Under the pieces are notes generated by a model. It made no database searches. It saw nothing but the letters and a program-made list of their open reading frames with translations, and was not told where the DNA came from. Below are positions 34,084 to 42,627 of a stretch of DNA of 64,000 bases, one piece after another. A program made the translations under genes and the position numbers. This DNA is from JAJDUF01 sp965214295 (GTDB lineage Bacteria; Chloroflexota; UBA11872; UBA12225; JAJDUF01). The stretch is from NCBI GenBank assembly GCA_965214295.1, contig OZ243944.1, positions 3,906,001 through 3,970,000 on the forward strand, written 5' to 3'. The stretch's first letter is position 1, and every line of letters begins with the position of its first letter.

Positions 34084-34088
34084 TCTCC
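34066..34088. repeat. Right terminal inverted repeat of the transposon
   Basis: 23 bp starting GGTTATTCAGG and ending TAATCTCC. It contains the last codons and stop of the CAP gene and is directly followed by the right target duplication. Confidence 0.9.
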
Positions 34089-34204
34089 CCTAATCCCAGA
34101 AGGAACACCACAACCGCGACCGCGAACACCAACAGATGCACCACGATCATCGGCGCCAGCCGCACGAACCGCATAGCGCCCTCTCTTTGGGTAGGTGTGT
34201 TCAT
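34089..34204 (-). pseudogene. 5' part of the small membrane protein gene interrupted by the transposon
   Basis: ATG at 34204 with a strong GGAGG site (AAAGGAGGG) upstream. It encodes MNTPTQREGAMRFVRLAPMI and one full hydrophobic helix ending FLLGLG, where the target duplication CCTAATCC (34089-34096) is reached. As it stands, translation runs on into the right inverted repeat and the CAP gene's 3' end for about 27 further codons. Joined to 31248-31358 it gives an intact 72-residue, two-helix protein. Confidence 0.85.
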
Positions 34205-34281
34205 CACTGCACCCTCCTTTCCCCACCTAATGAGGTAGCCTACACTATTTCGACTACCCTGTGAGGGAAAAAGTTTCGGAG

Positions 34282-35721
34282 TCATAGCGTGACCAGCGCC
34301 TCACCGATGAGAAAGTCAACCAGTTGGCGGGCCGCCCGACCCGAACGTCCGTTGTGCTGGGCCGCCCACGCTAGAGCACGCTGGCGCAACGTCTCCGGGG
34401 GGATGGTCAGCCCGGCGCGCGCCGCCAGCGTCTCGACGATATCCAGGTACTCGGCTTGGCGGGGTGTGGCATAGGTGAGCGCCAGCCCGAACCGGTCGCT
34501 CAGAGAGAGCTTTTCTTGCAGCGTGTCCTGGGCATGGACCTCGTCGTCGGCGCCGTCGCCGCCGAATAGCCCCGGCCCGCCGGCACTCACCATTGCGCGC
34601 GGTGAGCCGCGATCCGAGAATCGTTCCTTGACCAGGTGGCGCCGGTTCGACGTGGCATAGAGTGCTACGTTCGGTGGTCGGGCCTCCAGGCTTCCTTCCA
34701 ACAATACCTTGAGGTCTTTGTAGTGCGTTTCGTGGTGCTCGAAGGACAGATCATCCACAAAGATGATAAAGCGTTCCCGGCGCGGCCGTAGCACCGCCAG
34801 CAAGTGCGGCAGATCGACGAGGTCGGTCTTGGCGATTTCTATGAGGCGTAGCCCGCGCTCACTGTGCTCGTTGAGCAATGCCTTGACGCTGGCCGACTTG
34901 CCCGTGCCGCGGTCGCCGTAGAGTAACACGTTGTTGGCTGGCGCGCCGGCGAGGAAATGCGCGGTATTTTGCAGCAGGAGACGGCGCTGCGGCTCATAGC
35001 CAACGAGGTCGTCGAAGCGGATGGGATCGGGGTATGGGACGACCCACAGCGCGCCGAAGCGCAACGGCAGACAGAGCGGCGAGCGGGTGTCGTGCGCGCC
35101 GTGAACCCAGCGGAAAGCATGGTACTGACCCAGCAGGCCGCTGCCGGCGCGCGCGACGTGCTCCGCGATGGCGCGGAAAACCTGCGGGGCGTCCCAACCG
35201 GTCGTGTGGTCGAGGAGCGTAGCGATGGGCGGCGGCTCCGTGTCTGGGGCCGGCCCTAGCTCGCGCCACGTCGGGAGGCCGGCGAGCACGTCCGCGCTGG
35301 CGTCGCCGTCGAGCCGCCCGATGGCCGCGCAGACCGTTGCCGGGTCGGTGCGATAGAGGGCTTCCAGACCGCGTAGGTCGGACGCTGCTGTGCGCGCCAA
35401 CCCGGCGGGTAGGTCGGCGGTACCGCGCTGCGCGATGGCTTGGGTGAAGGGATTCTCGTCCGCAAGCATGTGCTCAAGGACGTAGGATTGCCAGGCGTCG
35501 CCGCTCGGCGACGGAATGCGCTGGCCGGAAGGCTGGACGCTCTCCTGCGCGAGTGCCCCGGTCAAGGCGGCGTAGCTACGGAGCGCCTGGCGCTGCTGCC
35601 CGCCGGCGAGGGCGGTGATGAGCCGGAGAAAGGCCGCGCCGACGGGTGCCTTCAGTACCGACTGCCACAGCATCAGGGTTGCGGCGCGGTCGTGCAGGTG
35701 CGCCCAGCGGCGCTCGTCCAA
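34282..35721 (-). CDS. DUF815-family AAA+ ATPase
   Basis: 479 residues. The C-terminal AAA domain (about 235-479) contains DDLVGYEPQRRLLLQNTAHF, Walker A YGDRGTGKSASVK, Walker B RFIIFVDDLSFE and the DUF815 hallmark ALYATSNRRHLVKERFSDRG. The N-terminal half is helical. DUF815 ATPases are widespread and of unknown role; a helicase-loader-like or chaperone job has been suggested. Its stop lies about 80 bp before the interrupted membrane gene, so the two were probably co-transcribed. Confidence 0.9.
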   Translation of the reverse strand: MDERRWAHLHDRAATLMLWQSVLKAPVGAAFLRLITALAGGQQRQALRSYAALTGALAQESVQPSGQRIPSPSGDAWQSYVLEHMLADENPFTQAIAQRGTADLPAGLARTAASDLRGLEALYRTDPATVCAAIGRLDGDASADVLAGLPTWRELGPAPDTEPPPIATLLDHTTGWDAPQVFRAIAEHVARAGSGLLGQYHAFRWVHGAHDTRSPLCLPLRFGALWVVPYPDPIRFDDLVGYEPQRRLLLQNTAHFLAGAPANNVLLYGDRGTGKSASVKALLNEHSERGLRLIEIAKTDLVDLPHLLAVLRPRRERFIIFVDDLSFEHHETHYKDLKVLLEGSLEARPPNVALYATSNRRHLVKERFSDRGSPRAMVSAGGPGLFGGDGADDEVHAQDTLQEKLSLSDRFGLALTYATPRQAEYLDIVETLAARAGLTIPPETLRQRALAWAAQHNGRSGRAARQLVDFLIGEALVTL

Positions 35722-35811
35722 GATGGCTCTCTCCTTGTGTCGCGTCCCTGGCGTGAGGATAGCGCCCGCTCACGGACCGAGGCAACGGGGCGGCGACGGG
35801 CGTAGACGGAG

Positions 35812-36702
35812 CTACTTGTAGGCGACGACCCCGAAGGTGTCGGGCCGCGGCCGCACGTGCCGAAAGCCGGCGGCCGCGAGGCGGCTGCGGACACCCTTGG
35901 TCACGCGCTGCCCCATACCACTCCGGGGATTGCCGACGTAGTGGAAGAGACGCCCGCCGGGTCGCAGCACGCGATAGAGGTGCCGGTAGAAAGTCGCGGC
36001 ATACAGCTCGCCGGCCAGGCTCAACGCCGGGGGGTCGTGGATGATCCGCGTGAAGGATCGGTCCGCGCACTCTTCGATCAGGGCGGTGACATCGCCAAGC
36101 CGCCGCGTGATGTTCGAGGACTCGAAGAGTCGGCGTGACCAGGGGTTAGAGCAGGCCAGCCGGAGCACGGCCGGGTCGCGCTCGACCGTCACGACTGTCT
36201 CGGCCGTGTGGGCCGCGGCGATGGCCGTGTAGCCGAGGCCGGTGGTGGTATCGAGGACGCGGCCCACGACCGGGGCAATGCTGCGGAGCTTGGCCTGCGT
36301 GTCCCGCTGCGGATCGGTGCCCTTGATGCGGTGCATGGTGAAGCCGGCGAGCAGCAGCGTAGGGGCGCCGCGCGTCGCTATTAGGCTCAACGGCCGCTGC
36401 GTGGTCTCGGAGAACGTGTGTAGCTGATGCGGTATCCCCTGCCGGAGGAGAAAGCAAGGCGCGGCCAGCGCATCCTGTCGGCTACCGTCGATACGCTCGA
36501 TGCTCTCCCACGTGAGGAGGGCGCCGTCTGGCAACAGGACGCCGGCCGCGGTGATCACCAGGTCAAGCGTGGTGAGACCAAGGTCGAGGGAGGCGGTGGC
36601 AACGTCCTCCTGGCTGCGCCGCGCCGCCAAGAGCGGCCGCGTCTGCACCGCCGAGAGGACATACGCGGCGGCTGCGCCCATGTTCCCGGCATCGCTGACC
36701 AT
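35812..36702 (-). CDS. SAM-dependent methyltransferase (COG2521-like)
   Basis: 296 residues. The N-terminal domain (about 1-135) is a beta-rich section; the methyltransferase fold begins with RVLDTTTGLGYTAIAAAHTA (motif I), then VVTVERDPAVL, GDVTAL and IIHDPPALSLAGELY, which resembles the (N/D)PP(Y/F) motif IV of nucleic-acid or amine methyltransferases. The last part ends FRHVRPRPDTFGVVAYK. It resembles the predicted archaeal-type COG2521 methyltransferases; the substrate is unknown. It faces the same way as the DUF815 gene, 90 bp away. Confidence 0.8.
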   Translation of the reverse strand: MVSDAGNMGAAAAYVLSAVQTRPLLAARRSQEDVATASLDLGLTTLDLVITAAGVLLPDGALLTWESIERIDGSRQDALAAPCFLLRQGIPHQLHTFSETTQRPLSLIATRGAPTLLLAGFTMHRIKGTDPQRDTQAKLRSIAPVVGRVLDTTTGLGYTAIAAAHTAETVVTVERDPAVLRLACSNPWSRRLFESSNITRRLGDVTALIEECADRSFTRIIHDPPALSLAGELYAATFYRHLYRVLRPGGRLFHYVGNPRSGMGQRVTKGVRSRLAAAGFRHVRPRPDTFGVVAYK

Positions 36703-36778
36703 GCGGAGATTCTGCCGCAGGTGACGTGCCCGCCGCGCACGATGGTGGGAGGGGTGGTGCGCGGCGGGCGTCGTCAGC

Positions 36779-38236
36779 TCAGTCCGGCGGTTGGGCCGGG
36801 TCGGGTGGCCGGAGCACGGCCGACAGGAATAGCCCGATGAGCGCGAGGCCGGCGGCGAGGAAGAAGGTGGCGCGAAAACCGGCCGTCATCGCGGCAGTTG
36901 AGGCCTCGGCCGCCGAGACCCCGCTGCCGGCGCCGACCACCGTCACGGTCCACAGCGCGCCGGCGATGCCCTGTCCTAGCACCCAGCCCAGATTCCGCGT
37001 CAGCGCCCGCAAGCCTCCCAGCAGCCCATAGTGCCGGCGTGGCGCGGCCTTGTACAAGGCGTTACTGTTGGGGGCGTTGAACAGCCCGGTGCCAAAGCCG
37101 AGGAGCACGAGCGTGGCGACCACCTGCCACACCGCGGTCTCGGCGGACACGTAGGTCAGCGCCAGCATCCCGATGACCTGGAGGGCCATGCCGGCGGAAG
37201 CGAGCCAGCGCGAGCCGAGGTGATCCGACAGCCAGCCGGTCAGCGGCGACAGGAACATGACCGTTGCCGGCTGGGCCACCAGGATGAGGCCGACCTGACT
37301 GGCGGGCCGGCCGAGGAGCCGCTGGAGCAGGAAGGGGAGGAGCAGCCGCAGGTGTGCTTGCGAGAGGAAGCCCAACCAGGCCGCCCCGACCGCGGCCGTC
37401 ACTCCCCGGCTCCGAAACAGGGCCAGCTGTACCGTCGGGTGCGCTACGCGGTGCTGCACCAGCAGAAACGCGCCGCCGGCGATTCCGGCCACTACCAGCA
37501 GCCCCCCAGCGGAGGCGGTGGCCCAGCCGGCCAGCAACCCGCGATTGAGGCCCAGCACGAGACTCACGATGGTGACGATCAGGAGCGCAGCGCCGAGGGG
37601 ATCGGGTCGTTGACCCGGCTGTGTAGGCGTCTGCGGCAGCAGCCGGCGGCCCGCCAGCGCCGTTGCGAGGCCGAGCGGCACGGTCATCCCAAAGACCCAT
37701 CGCCAGCCCAGCAACTGGGTCACGGCCCCGCCCAGCGCCGGGCCACTCAGCAGCCCGATTGATACGACGGTGCCGATCATGCCGAGGGCACGCCCGCGCT
37801 CGCTCGTCGGGAATGCCGTGACGACCAGCGGATCGATGTTGGCCTGCAACAGCGCCGCGGCGACTCCTTGCACGACACGTGCCACCACGAGCGACCAGAG
37901 GTTCGGGGCGAGGCCGCAGAGCGCCGAGCTGGTGGCAAAGAGCGCGAGTCCGATCAGGAAGACGCGGCGGCGTCCCATGAGGTCGGCGAGCCGGCCGGCC
38001 GGCAGGAGCAACGCGGTAATGCACACGAGGTAGCCCAGCACGACCCACTGCACCGAGGCCAGCGGCGCGGCAAAGTCCGCGGCGATGGACGGCAGCGCGA
38101 CGTTCACGGCGCCGGAATCGAGCGTCACCATGTAGATCGCGCCGCCGACGATCAGCAGGGAGGCCCATTTGCGCGTGCTGGCCGGCGCTGTGGGGCTGGC
38201 GTCGGCGTGCGACGGAGACGATGGCCTGCTATCCAT
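36779..38236 (-). CDS. MFS multidrug exporter, DHA2 (EmrB/QacA) type
   Basis: 485 residues with about 14 membrane helices. The family motif A is seen as GRLADLMGRRRVFLIGLALF, motif D1 as VTLDSGAVNVALPSIAADF and motif C as GLLSGPALGGAVTQLLGWRW. It should export drugs or metabolites by proton exchange. It is followed upstream by repeat copy 3 and a divergent ANTAR regulator. Confidence 0.92.
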   Translation of the reverse strand: MDSRPSSPSHADASPTAPASTRKWASLLIVGGAIYMVTLDSGAVNVALPSIAADFAAPLASVQWVVLGYLVCITALLLPAGRLADLMGRRRVFLIGLALFATSSALCGLAPNLWSLVVARVVQGVAAALLQANIDPLVVTAFPTSERGRALGMIGTVVSIGLLSGPALGGAVTQLLGWRWVFGMTVPLGLATALAGRRLLPQTPTQPGQRPDPLGAALLIVTIVSLVLGLNRGLLAGWATASAGGLLVVAGIAGGAFLLVQHRVAHPTVQLALFRSRGVTAAVGAAWLGFLSQAHLRLLLPFLLQRLLGRPASQVGLILVAQPATVMFLSPLTGWLSDHLGSRWLASAGMALQVIGMLALTYVSAETAVWQVVATLVLLGFGTGLFNAPNSNALYKAAPRRHYGLLGGLRALTRNLGWVLGQGIAGALWTVTVVGAGSGVSAAEASTAAMTAGFRATFFLAAGLALIGLFLSAVLRPPDPAQPPD

Positions 38237-38317
38237 GCGTTGCCCTCGCAGTATAGCGGGGCACTACTCGGCCGGTGCGCCTTGAATCCACGTTAGGAGT
38301 AGGGGCTTACCGACACA

Positions 38318-38448
38318 GGGCCTTTCCAAAGTCGCCGCCAAACCGGTCATCCTGAGCGGAGCGCAGAATCTCGGCCACGGGAGAGTGACCCCTCGCTCCG
38401 CTCAGAGCCGGCACTGAGCCTGTCGAAGTGGTGACAATGGAAAGGCCC
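38318..38448. repeat. Dispersed inverted-end repeat, copy 3 (131 bp)
   Basis: Starts GGGCCTTTCCA and ends TGGAAAGGCCC. The core CGGTCATCCTGAGCGGAGCG is present, plus an additional AGCCTGTCGAAGTGGTGACA segment shared with copy 4. It lies between divergent genes. Confidence 0.85.
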
Positions 38449-38468
38449 TGCTTACCGACATGATTTAC

Positions 38469-38498
38469 TTGACGCCCCAGGCAGCAGCGGGATAAGAT
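38469..38498 (+). promoter_or_regulatory. Probable promoter of the ANTAR regulator gene
   Basis: TTGACG at 38469-38474, an 18-bp spacer and TAAGAT at 38493-38498, 138 bp before the start codon. Confidence 0.5.
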
Positions 38499-38636
38499 GG
38501 AAAGGCGTTGCGGTGAGGCGCGCGCGTGGGGGGTACACCGGTCTGTGCTGGTGTCTCTCGACGCTGAGATCACCAAGGGCGCCCAGCAATCCGGCCGTCC
38601 GGTCGCTACAGACCGATCCATGCCGGTGAGGAATCA

Positions 38637-39209
38637 ATGCCGATTCGCATCGTTCTCGCGGATGACGAGTCGATCATCCGCATGGACCTCAAGGAAATGC
38701 TCTCTTCACTCGGCTACGTCGTGGTCGGTGAGGCGAGCGACGGCCAAAGCGCAGTCAATCTGGCCCGCGAATTGCGTCCCGACCTCGTCATCATGGACAT
38801 CAGGATGCCCGGGACGGACGGCATTGACGCCGCGCGTGTCTTGACCAACGAGCACATCGCTCCAGTGCTGCTGCTCACCGCCTACAGCGACAGAGACCTT
38901 GTGGAGCGTGCCAAGGATGCGGGTGTAGTCGGCTACGTCGTCAAACCGTTTCAGGAGTCGGACCTCGCGCCGGCTATCGAGGTGGCGATGGCCCGCTACC
39001 GCGAGTTCGAGACGATGGAGCGAGAGCTGCGGGATATCCGCGATACGCTGGAGACGCGCAAGCTGGTAGAGCGGGCCAAGGGCCTGCTGATGGATACCCA
39101 AGGTCTCAAAGAGGCGGAGGCGTTCCGCAAAATTCAGCGTTTGAGTATGAATACCCGCAAGACTATGCGTGAAGTGGCGGAAGCAATCCTGTTGGCCAAC
39201 GAACTGTAG
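38637..39209 (+). CDS. ANTAR-domain response regulator (transcription antiterminator)
   Basis: 190 residues; the ATG follows GAGGAATCA. The receiver domain (about 1-120) has acidic pair DDES, phospho-acceptor Asp54 in LVIMDIRMPGTDG, Thr in LLLTAYSD and Lys in YVVKPFQESDL. The C-terminal ANTAR domain (about 130-190) is a three-helix RNA-binding bundle with LVERAKGLLMDTQGLKEAEAFRKI. It should bind paired RNA hairpins and let polymerase read through terminators. The cognate kinase is not nearby. Confidence 0.95.
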   Translation: MPIRIVLADDESIIRMDLKEMLSSLGYVVVGEASDGQSAVNLARELRPDLVIMDIRMPGTDGIDAARVLTNEHIAPVLLLTAYSDRDLVERAKDAGVVGYVVKPFQESDLAPAIEVAMARYREFETMERELRDIRDTLETRKLVERAKGLLMDTQGLKEAEAFRKIQRLSMNTRKTMREVAEAILLANEL

Positions 39210-39213
39210 ACTG

Positions 39214-42200
39214 GTGGATAGCGTTGACTCCCCGCCCCGCGTCCGGCGCAGCGCGGTTCCCTGGCTCTCGCTGGCGAGTCGCGGCGACCTCGCGGCACGC
39301 TGGGTACGGGCAGCTTGGGGTTTGCTACCTCTCCCTCCGTCGGTTTGGGCTGCGCTTGCGCCCGGGCTGCTCCTCGCGGCCATTACGGCGGCACTCTGTT
39401 GGCGCCTCCTGAGTGGGCAGTTTGTCGTCACCGGCTACGATACGCTCACCTACTTCTATCCCTATCGCGCGTATGCCGGTGAGGTAATTCGGAGTGGTCA
39501 ACTGCCGCACTGGAATCCTTATCTATTTTACGGTGTGCCGTTCCTGGCGAACATTCAGGCGGCAGTGTTCTACCCGCTGAGTGCGCTGTTCTACTTCCTG
39601 GTGCCGACCACTGCCCTGAACTGGTCGGTGATTTTCCACCTCTTCCTCGCCAGCTTCTTTGCCTATCTGTGGCTGCGCCATAGCCTCGCGGTCGTGCGTC
39701 CGGCTGCTGTTGTAGGCGGCGCACTGTTCGGCTTTGGCGGGTTTGTCGGCGCGCAGGTCGGGCATCTCAATCAACTCAACGCCGTCGTCTGGCTGCCGCT
39801 GGCGCTCCTTACCTTCCACCGTGCGGTCAGCCGCGGCTCCGGCCGCTGGACGATGGCGACCGGGGTGATCCTGGCGACCCAGCTGCTGGCCGGCCACAGC
39901 CAAGAATCCTATATGACGGTCGTGTCGCTGGCGGCCTATGGTGCCTGGCTCGGTCTCAGCGGCCGCGGCCGGCCATTGCCGCCCGTGGCCCGCGCGCTGG
40001 GCGCGATCAATCGCGCCCCTACGCTGGCGGGGCTTGTACGTAGACTGGCCTCGACGGCTACCGCGCTGCTCGCCTGGGGGGGGGGCGTGACCCTCGCTGG
40101 GGCCCTGGCCAGCGTGCAACTCTTCCCAACCGGCGAGCTTACCGGCCTCTCCACGCGCGGCGGTGGCCTCCTCTTTGGTGAAGCCGTTTCCTTTTCGCTG
40201 CCACCGCCGGAGCTGCTGGTCGGACTGTTGCCGACCTATGGGCTAACCGGTCCGACGAGCACCGAGTACATTGGCTACGTCGGGGTGGTTGGTCTACTGC
40301 TGGCCGGTATCGGGTTACTGTTCCGGTTCGGGGAGGGTGGTACGCGCTGGTGGGGCGCGGTGGCCCTCGTCGCCTTGGTCTTGGCGCTCGGCAAATATAC
40401 GCCGGTCTACGGCCTGCTCTATCCATACCTGCCCGGCTTCGACCTATTTCGCGTCCCGGCGCGGTGGCTGATGGTGTGGTCGCTGGCGCTCGCGGGGCTG
40501 GCGAGCCTCGGCCTGGATTGGTTGTGGGGCGCGGCACCGGAGAGGCGCGGCGCAGTGCTGGTCCGGTTGGCTGCTTTGGCTGCCGTCGGCACCGCCGTCG
40601 TGCTGGTGTTGCTCCCGCTGCAACAGTTGGGTGGCGCCACCGTTCCCGGTGCCCTCACCTGGCGCTGGGTGCTGCTGACCGGCGTGGCTCTGGTCCTGGT
40701 CGTCGCGGCCGCCGTTTCGAACAGCGGCGGATTGGGCGGACGACGTGTGCTGGCGGTCTTGCTCGGTGCCATCGCGGTCGGTGAACTGGCCGTTGCCAGT
40801 CGCGGTTTGGAGTACAGCCGGCCGAACCCGGTGGAGGTCTACGCCGGCGACCGCCCGGTCTTGCAGCACCTACAGGCCCTGCCACGGCCGCAGCGTCTCT
40901 TGAGCATCGCCAGCACGGCTTACGAGCCATACGATACGCACGTGCTGCTGGAACCGTATCGTGACCGCCTACCGGCCATTGAGCTGCGGTCCATCCTAGT
41001 CCATACGAAGTACCAAGATATTCTGACGCCCAACTTACCGCTCGCCCACGGTATCGCTACGATTGACGGCTACGACGGTGGTGTGTTGCCGCTGCGCCGT
41101 TATGTCGACTTCAAGTCCCTCGCGGTGCCGGGCGGGCCACTGGCTCCCGATGGCCTTTTGCGCGATCAGGTTGACGAGATGCCGTCGCAGCGGCTCCTGC
41201 AAGTCCTCGGTGTCACGGCGGTCGTCACCGACCGCCTCGCCGACCTCGACGTGAACACCGTGCCGTTCAATGTCGGGCAGGTGATGGAGCTATCGAGGCG
41301 GCAGCCGCGTTATTGGTTCTCGCCGGGGCAGCCGCGGCAGATCACGCAGGTCAGTTTTGTCACCACCATGAGTGCCGGGCTAAACGTGCCGGCGAGTCAG
41401 CCTGTGCTGCGCTTTCGGGTACATGCTGCCGATGGAACCATAGCCGTGGCCTCGGCGGTGGCGGGTGAGCAGGTTGCGGATGCCCAAGTGCTCGCCGGCG
41501 CGGGGGGCGCCCATGGGCGCCCTCCGCTCGTGCGTCAGCTGCCGGGGGAGGGAGCGCCGCTGGCCGTTGTGGCGATCATGGATCTCCACTTTCCCGGCGA
41601 TCTCCGTCCAGTCAACCGGCCGATCACCGTGAGCCGCGTCGAAGTGGAGCTGTTGGCCGATGCGCCGGTTGTGCAATTGCACGGCCTGACTCTGATCGGG
41701 CCATCGCCAGCGGGGATCAATCGGCCGCTGTTCCAGCCCGTCGCACTCAGCGACGACGACTACCTGGAGTTGACCATGCTGCCTAACCAGAACGTGTATA
41801 CCCACCGCACAGCCCTGCCGCGGGCTTACCTCGTGCATACGGTTTGGCTGGCTCCCGACGGTGCGCCGACCTTGCAGCTGCTGCAGGATGAAGCGTTCAC
41901 GCCGGGCCGGGAGGCCGTGCTGTCAACAGCGCCGGGCCAACTGCCTTGGCCCAATGCGCCCCGGCGTACCGGCCTGAAAATTGCTTACAGAGCGGCGTCC
42001 GAGACGCTCCAGCAGTTCGTGCGTGGGCTGCTGGGCCTCAGCCCGCACGGCGCGGACCGGGCCGGATTTGTCAGCCAGGAGCAGGTCGTTGCGTGGGGCG
42101 CCGCTCCTCACCCCGTGCCACTTGGGGAGCGTGGCAAGCCGTCGGACGGCGGCGCAGTCGCCGTCTCTCGCTGGGAGATCGCCGGCCGGGGCGACAACGC

Positions 42201-42567
42201 CGCTGCGAGCGGGACCGCGACGTTGGTCGTGGACGAGCCGGAGCGCATCATTGTCGAAACCGATGCCGTGCGACCGGGCATCCTGGTGTTCGCCGACACG
42301 TTCTATCCGGGCTGGCGTGTCGCCGTAGACGGCGTACCGGCAGACTTGCTGCGAGCAAACTACCTCTTTCGGGGGGTCTATGTGGCGGCCGGCGCCCATC
42401 GGGTCGAGTTCACGTATCATCCGGCTCCGTTTCAGCGCGGCCTGCTAGTTAGCAGTCTTGGCCTCGCCGTAGTGCTCGGCACGCTGTTGTGGCCGCCGGT
42501 CCGGCATGCTTGGCGTAGAAACCGTGCCGTGCCTGGCAGCACCACGTTGGCAAAAGGTGTCGTGTAG
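39214..42567 (+). CDS. Very large YfhO-like polytopic membrane protein
   Basis: 1,117 residues from a GTG; no good ribosome binding site, so the start is uncertain. The N-terminal two thirds have about 12-14 helices, with the YfhO-like opening GYDTLTYFYPYRAYAGEVIR, then GQLPHWNPYLFYGVPFLANI. The last third is an extracytoplasmic domain ending GILVFADTFYPGWRVAVDGV, the YfhO signature. Members add sugars to surface polymers. The coding sequence has a G10 run (40076-40085), a 25-bp dispersed repeat (39999-40023) and an 18-bp palindrome (41505-41522). Confidence 0.88.
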   Translation: MDSVDSPPRVRRSAVPWLSLASRGDLAARWVRAAWGLLPLPPSVWAALAPGLLLAAITAALCWRLLSGQFVVTGYDTLTYFYPYRAYAGEVIRSGQLPHWNPYLFYGVPFLANIQAAVFYPLSALFYFLVPTTALNWSVIFHLFLASFFAYLWLRHSLAVVRPAAVVGGALFGFGGFVGAQVGHLNQLNAVVWLPLALLTFHRAVSRGSGRWTMATGVILATQLLAGHSQESYMTVVSLAAYGAWLGLSGRGRPLPPVARALGAINRAPTLAGLVRRLASTATALLAWGGGVTLAGALASVQLFPTGELTGLSTRGGGLLFGEAVSFSLPPPELLVGLLPTYGLTGPTSTEYIGYVGVVGLLLAGIGLLFRFGEGGTRWWGAVALVALVLALGKYTPVYGLLYPYLPGFDLFRVPARWLMVWSLALAGLASLGLDWLWGAAPERRGAVLVRLAALAAVGTAVVLVLLPLQQLGGATVPGALTWRWVLLTGVALVLVVAAAVSNSGGLGGRRVLAVLLGAIAVGELAVASRGLEYSRPNPVEVYAGDRPVLQHLQALPRPQRLLSIASTAYEPYDTHVLLEPYRDRLPAIELRSILVHTKYQDILTPNLPLAHGIATIDGYDGGVLPLRRYVDFKSLAVPGGPLAPDGLLRDQVDEMPSQRLLQVLGVTAVVTDRLADLDVNTVPFNVGQVMELSRRQPRYWFSPGQPRQITQVSFVTTMSAGLNVPASQPVLRFRVHAADGTIAVASAVAGEQVADAQVLAGAGGAHGRPPLVRQLPGEGAPLAVVAIMDLHFPGDLRPVNRPITVSRVEVELLADAPVVQLHGLTLIGPSPAGINRPLFQPVALSDDDYLELTMLPNQNVYTHRTALPRAYLVHTVWLAPDGAPTLQLLQDEAFTPGREAVLSTAPGQLPWPNAPRRTGLKIAYRAASETLQQFVRGLLGLSPHGADRAGFVSQEQVVAWGAAPHPVPLGERGKPSDGGAVAVSRWEIAGRGDNAAASGTATLVVDEPERIIVETDAVRPGILVFADTFYPGWRVAVDGVPADLLRANYLFRGVYVAAGAHRVEFTYHPAPFQRGLLVSSLGLAVVLGTLLWPPVRHAWRRNRAVPGSTTLAKGVV
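39999..40023. repeat. Dispersed 25-bp repeat inside the YfhO-like gene
   Basis: GGGCGCGATCAATCGCGCCC plus CTACG. It matches 62819-62843 at 24 of 25 positions. Here it is translated as part of LGAINRAPTLAG. Confidence 0.8.
40076..40085. repeat. Run of ten G inside the YfhO-like gene
   Basis: Ten consecutive G bases encode part of a WGGGV stretch. Gain or loss of one base would shift the frame and truncate the protein at about residue 290. Confidence 0.85.
41505..41522. repeat. 18-bp perfect palindrome inside the YfhO-like gene
   Basis: GGGCGCCCATGGGCGCCC, translated as part of AGGAHGRPPL. It resembles intergenic repeats of the GTAGGGGCGCC type. Confidence 0.75.
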
Positions 42568-42627
42568 GGGCGCCGCCTGCCGTGACTTGGCCGCACAGAC
42601 GCTGGCACTACGGGTTAGTATCACGAC

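Larger units (their letters stand above)
31359..34088 (+). mobile_element. IS1595-family transposon carrying passenger genes
   Basis: 2,730 bp bounded by 23-bp imperfect terminal inverted repeats: left 31359-31381 starts GGAGATTA and ends AATAACC; right 34066-34088, read inward, has the same GGAGATTA and AATAACC with 18 of 23 positions matching. An exact 8-bp duplication flanks it. Contents in order: two hairpins, leaderless transposase, 50-residue ORF, tRNA-like gene (minus), terminator, structured leader, CAP-domain gene. The whole element looks more AT-rich than its surroundings and has short, well-formed sigma-70-like promoters, unlike the host. It split a small membrane protein gene, so insertion is secondary. 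Confidence 0.92.

Noticed and set aside
31359..34088. Prophage or integrative element inserted at a tRNA gene
   Set aside because: No integrase, no att-type direct repeats at the tRNA-like gene; the inverted ends, 8-bp duplication and DDE transposase fit an IS1595-type transposon, and the tRNA-like gene lies inside the element.
37062..38168. 368-codon frame within the MFS gene
   Set aside because: Arg/Pro-rich translation; same strand, different frame from an intact 14-helix transporter.
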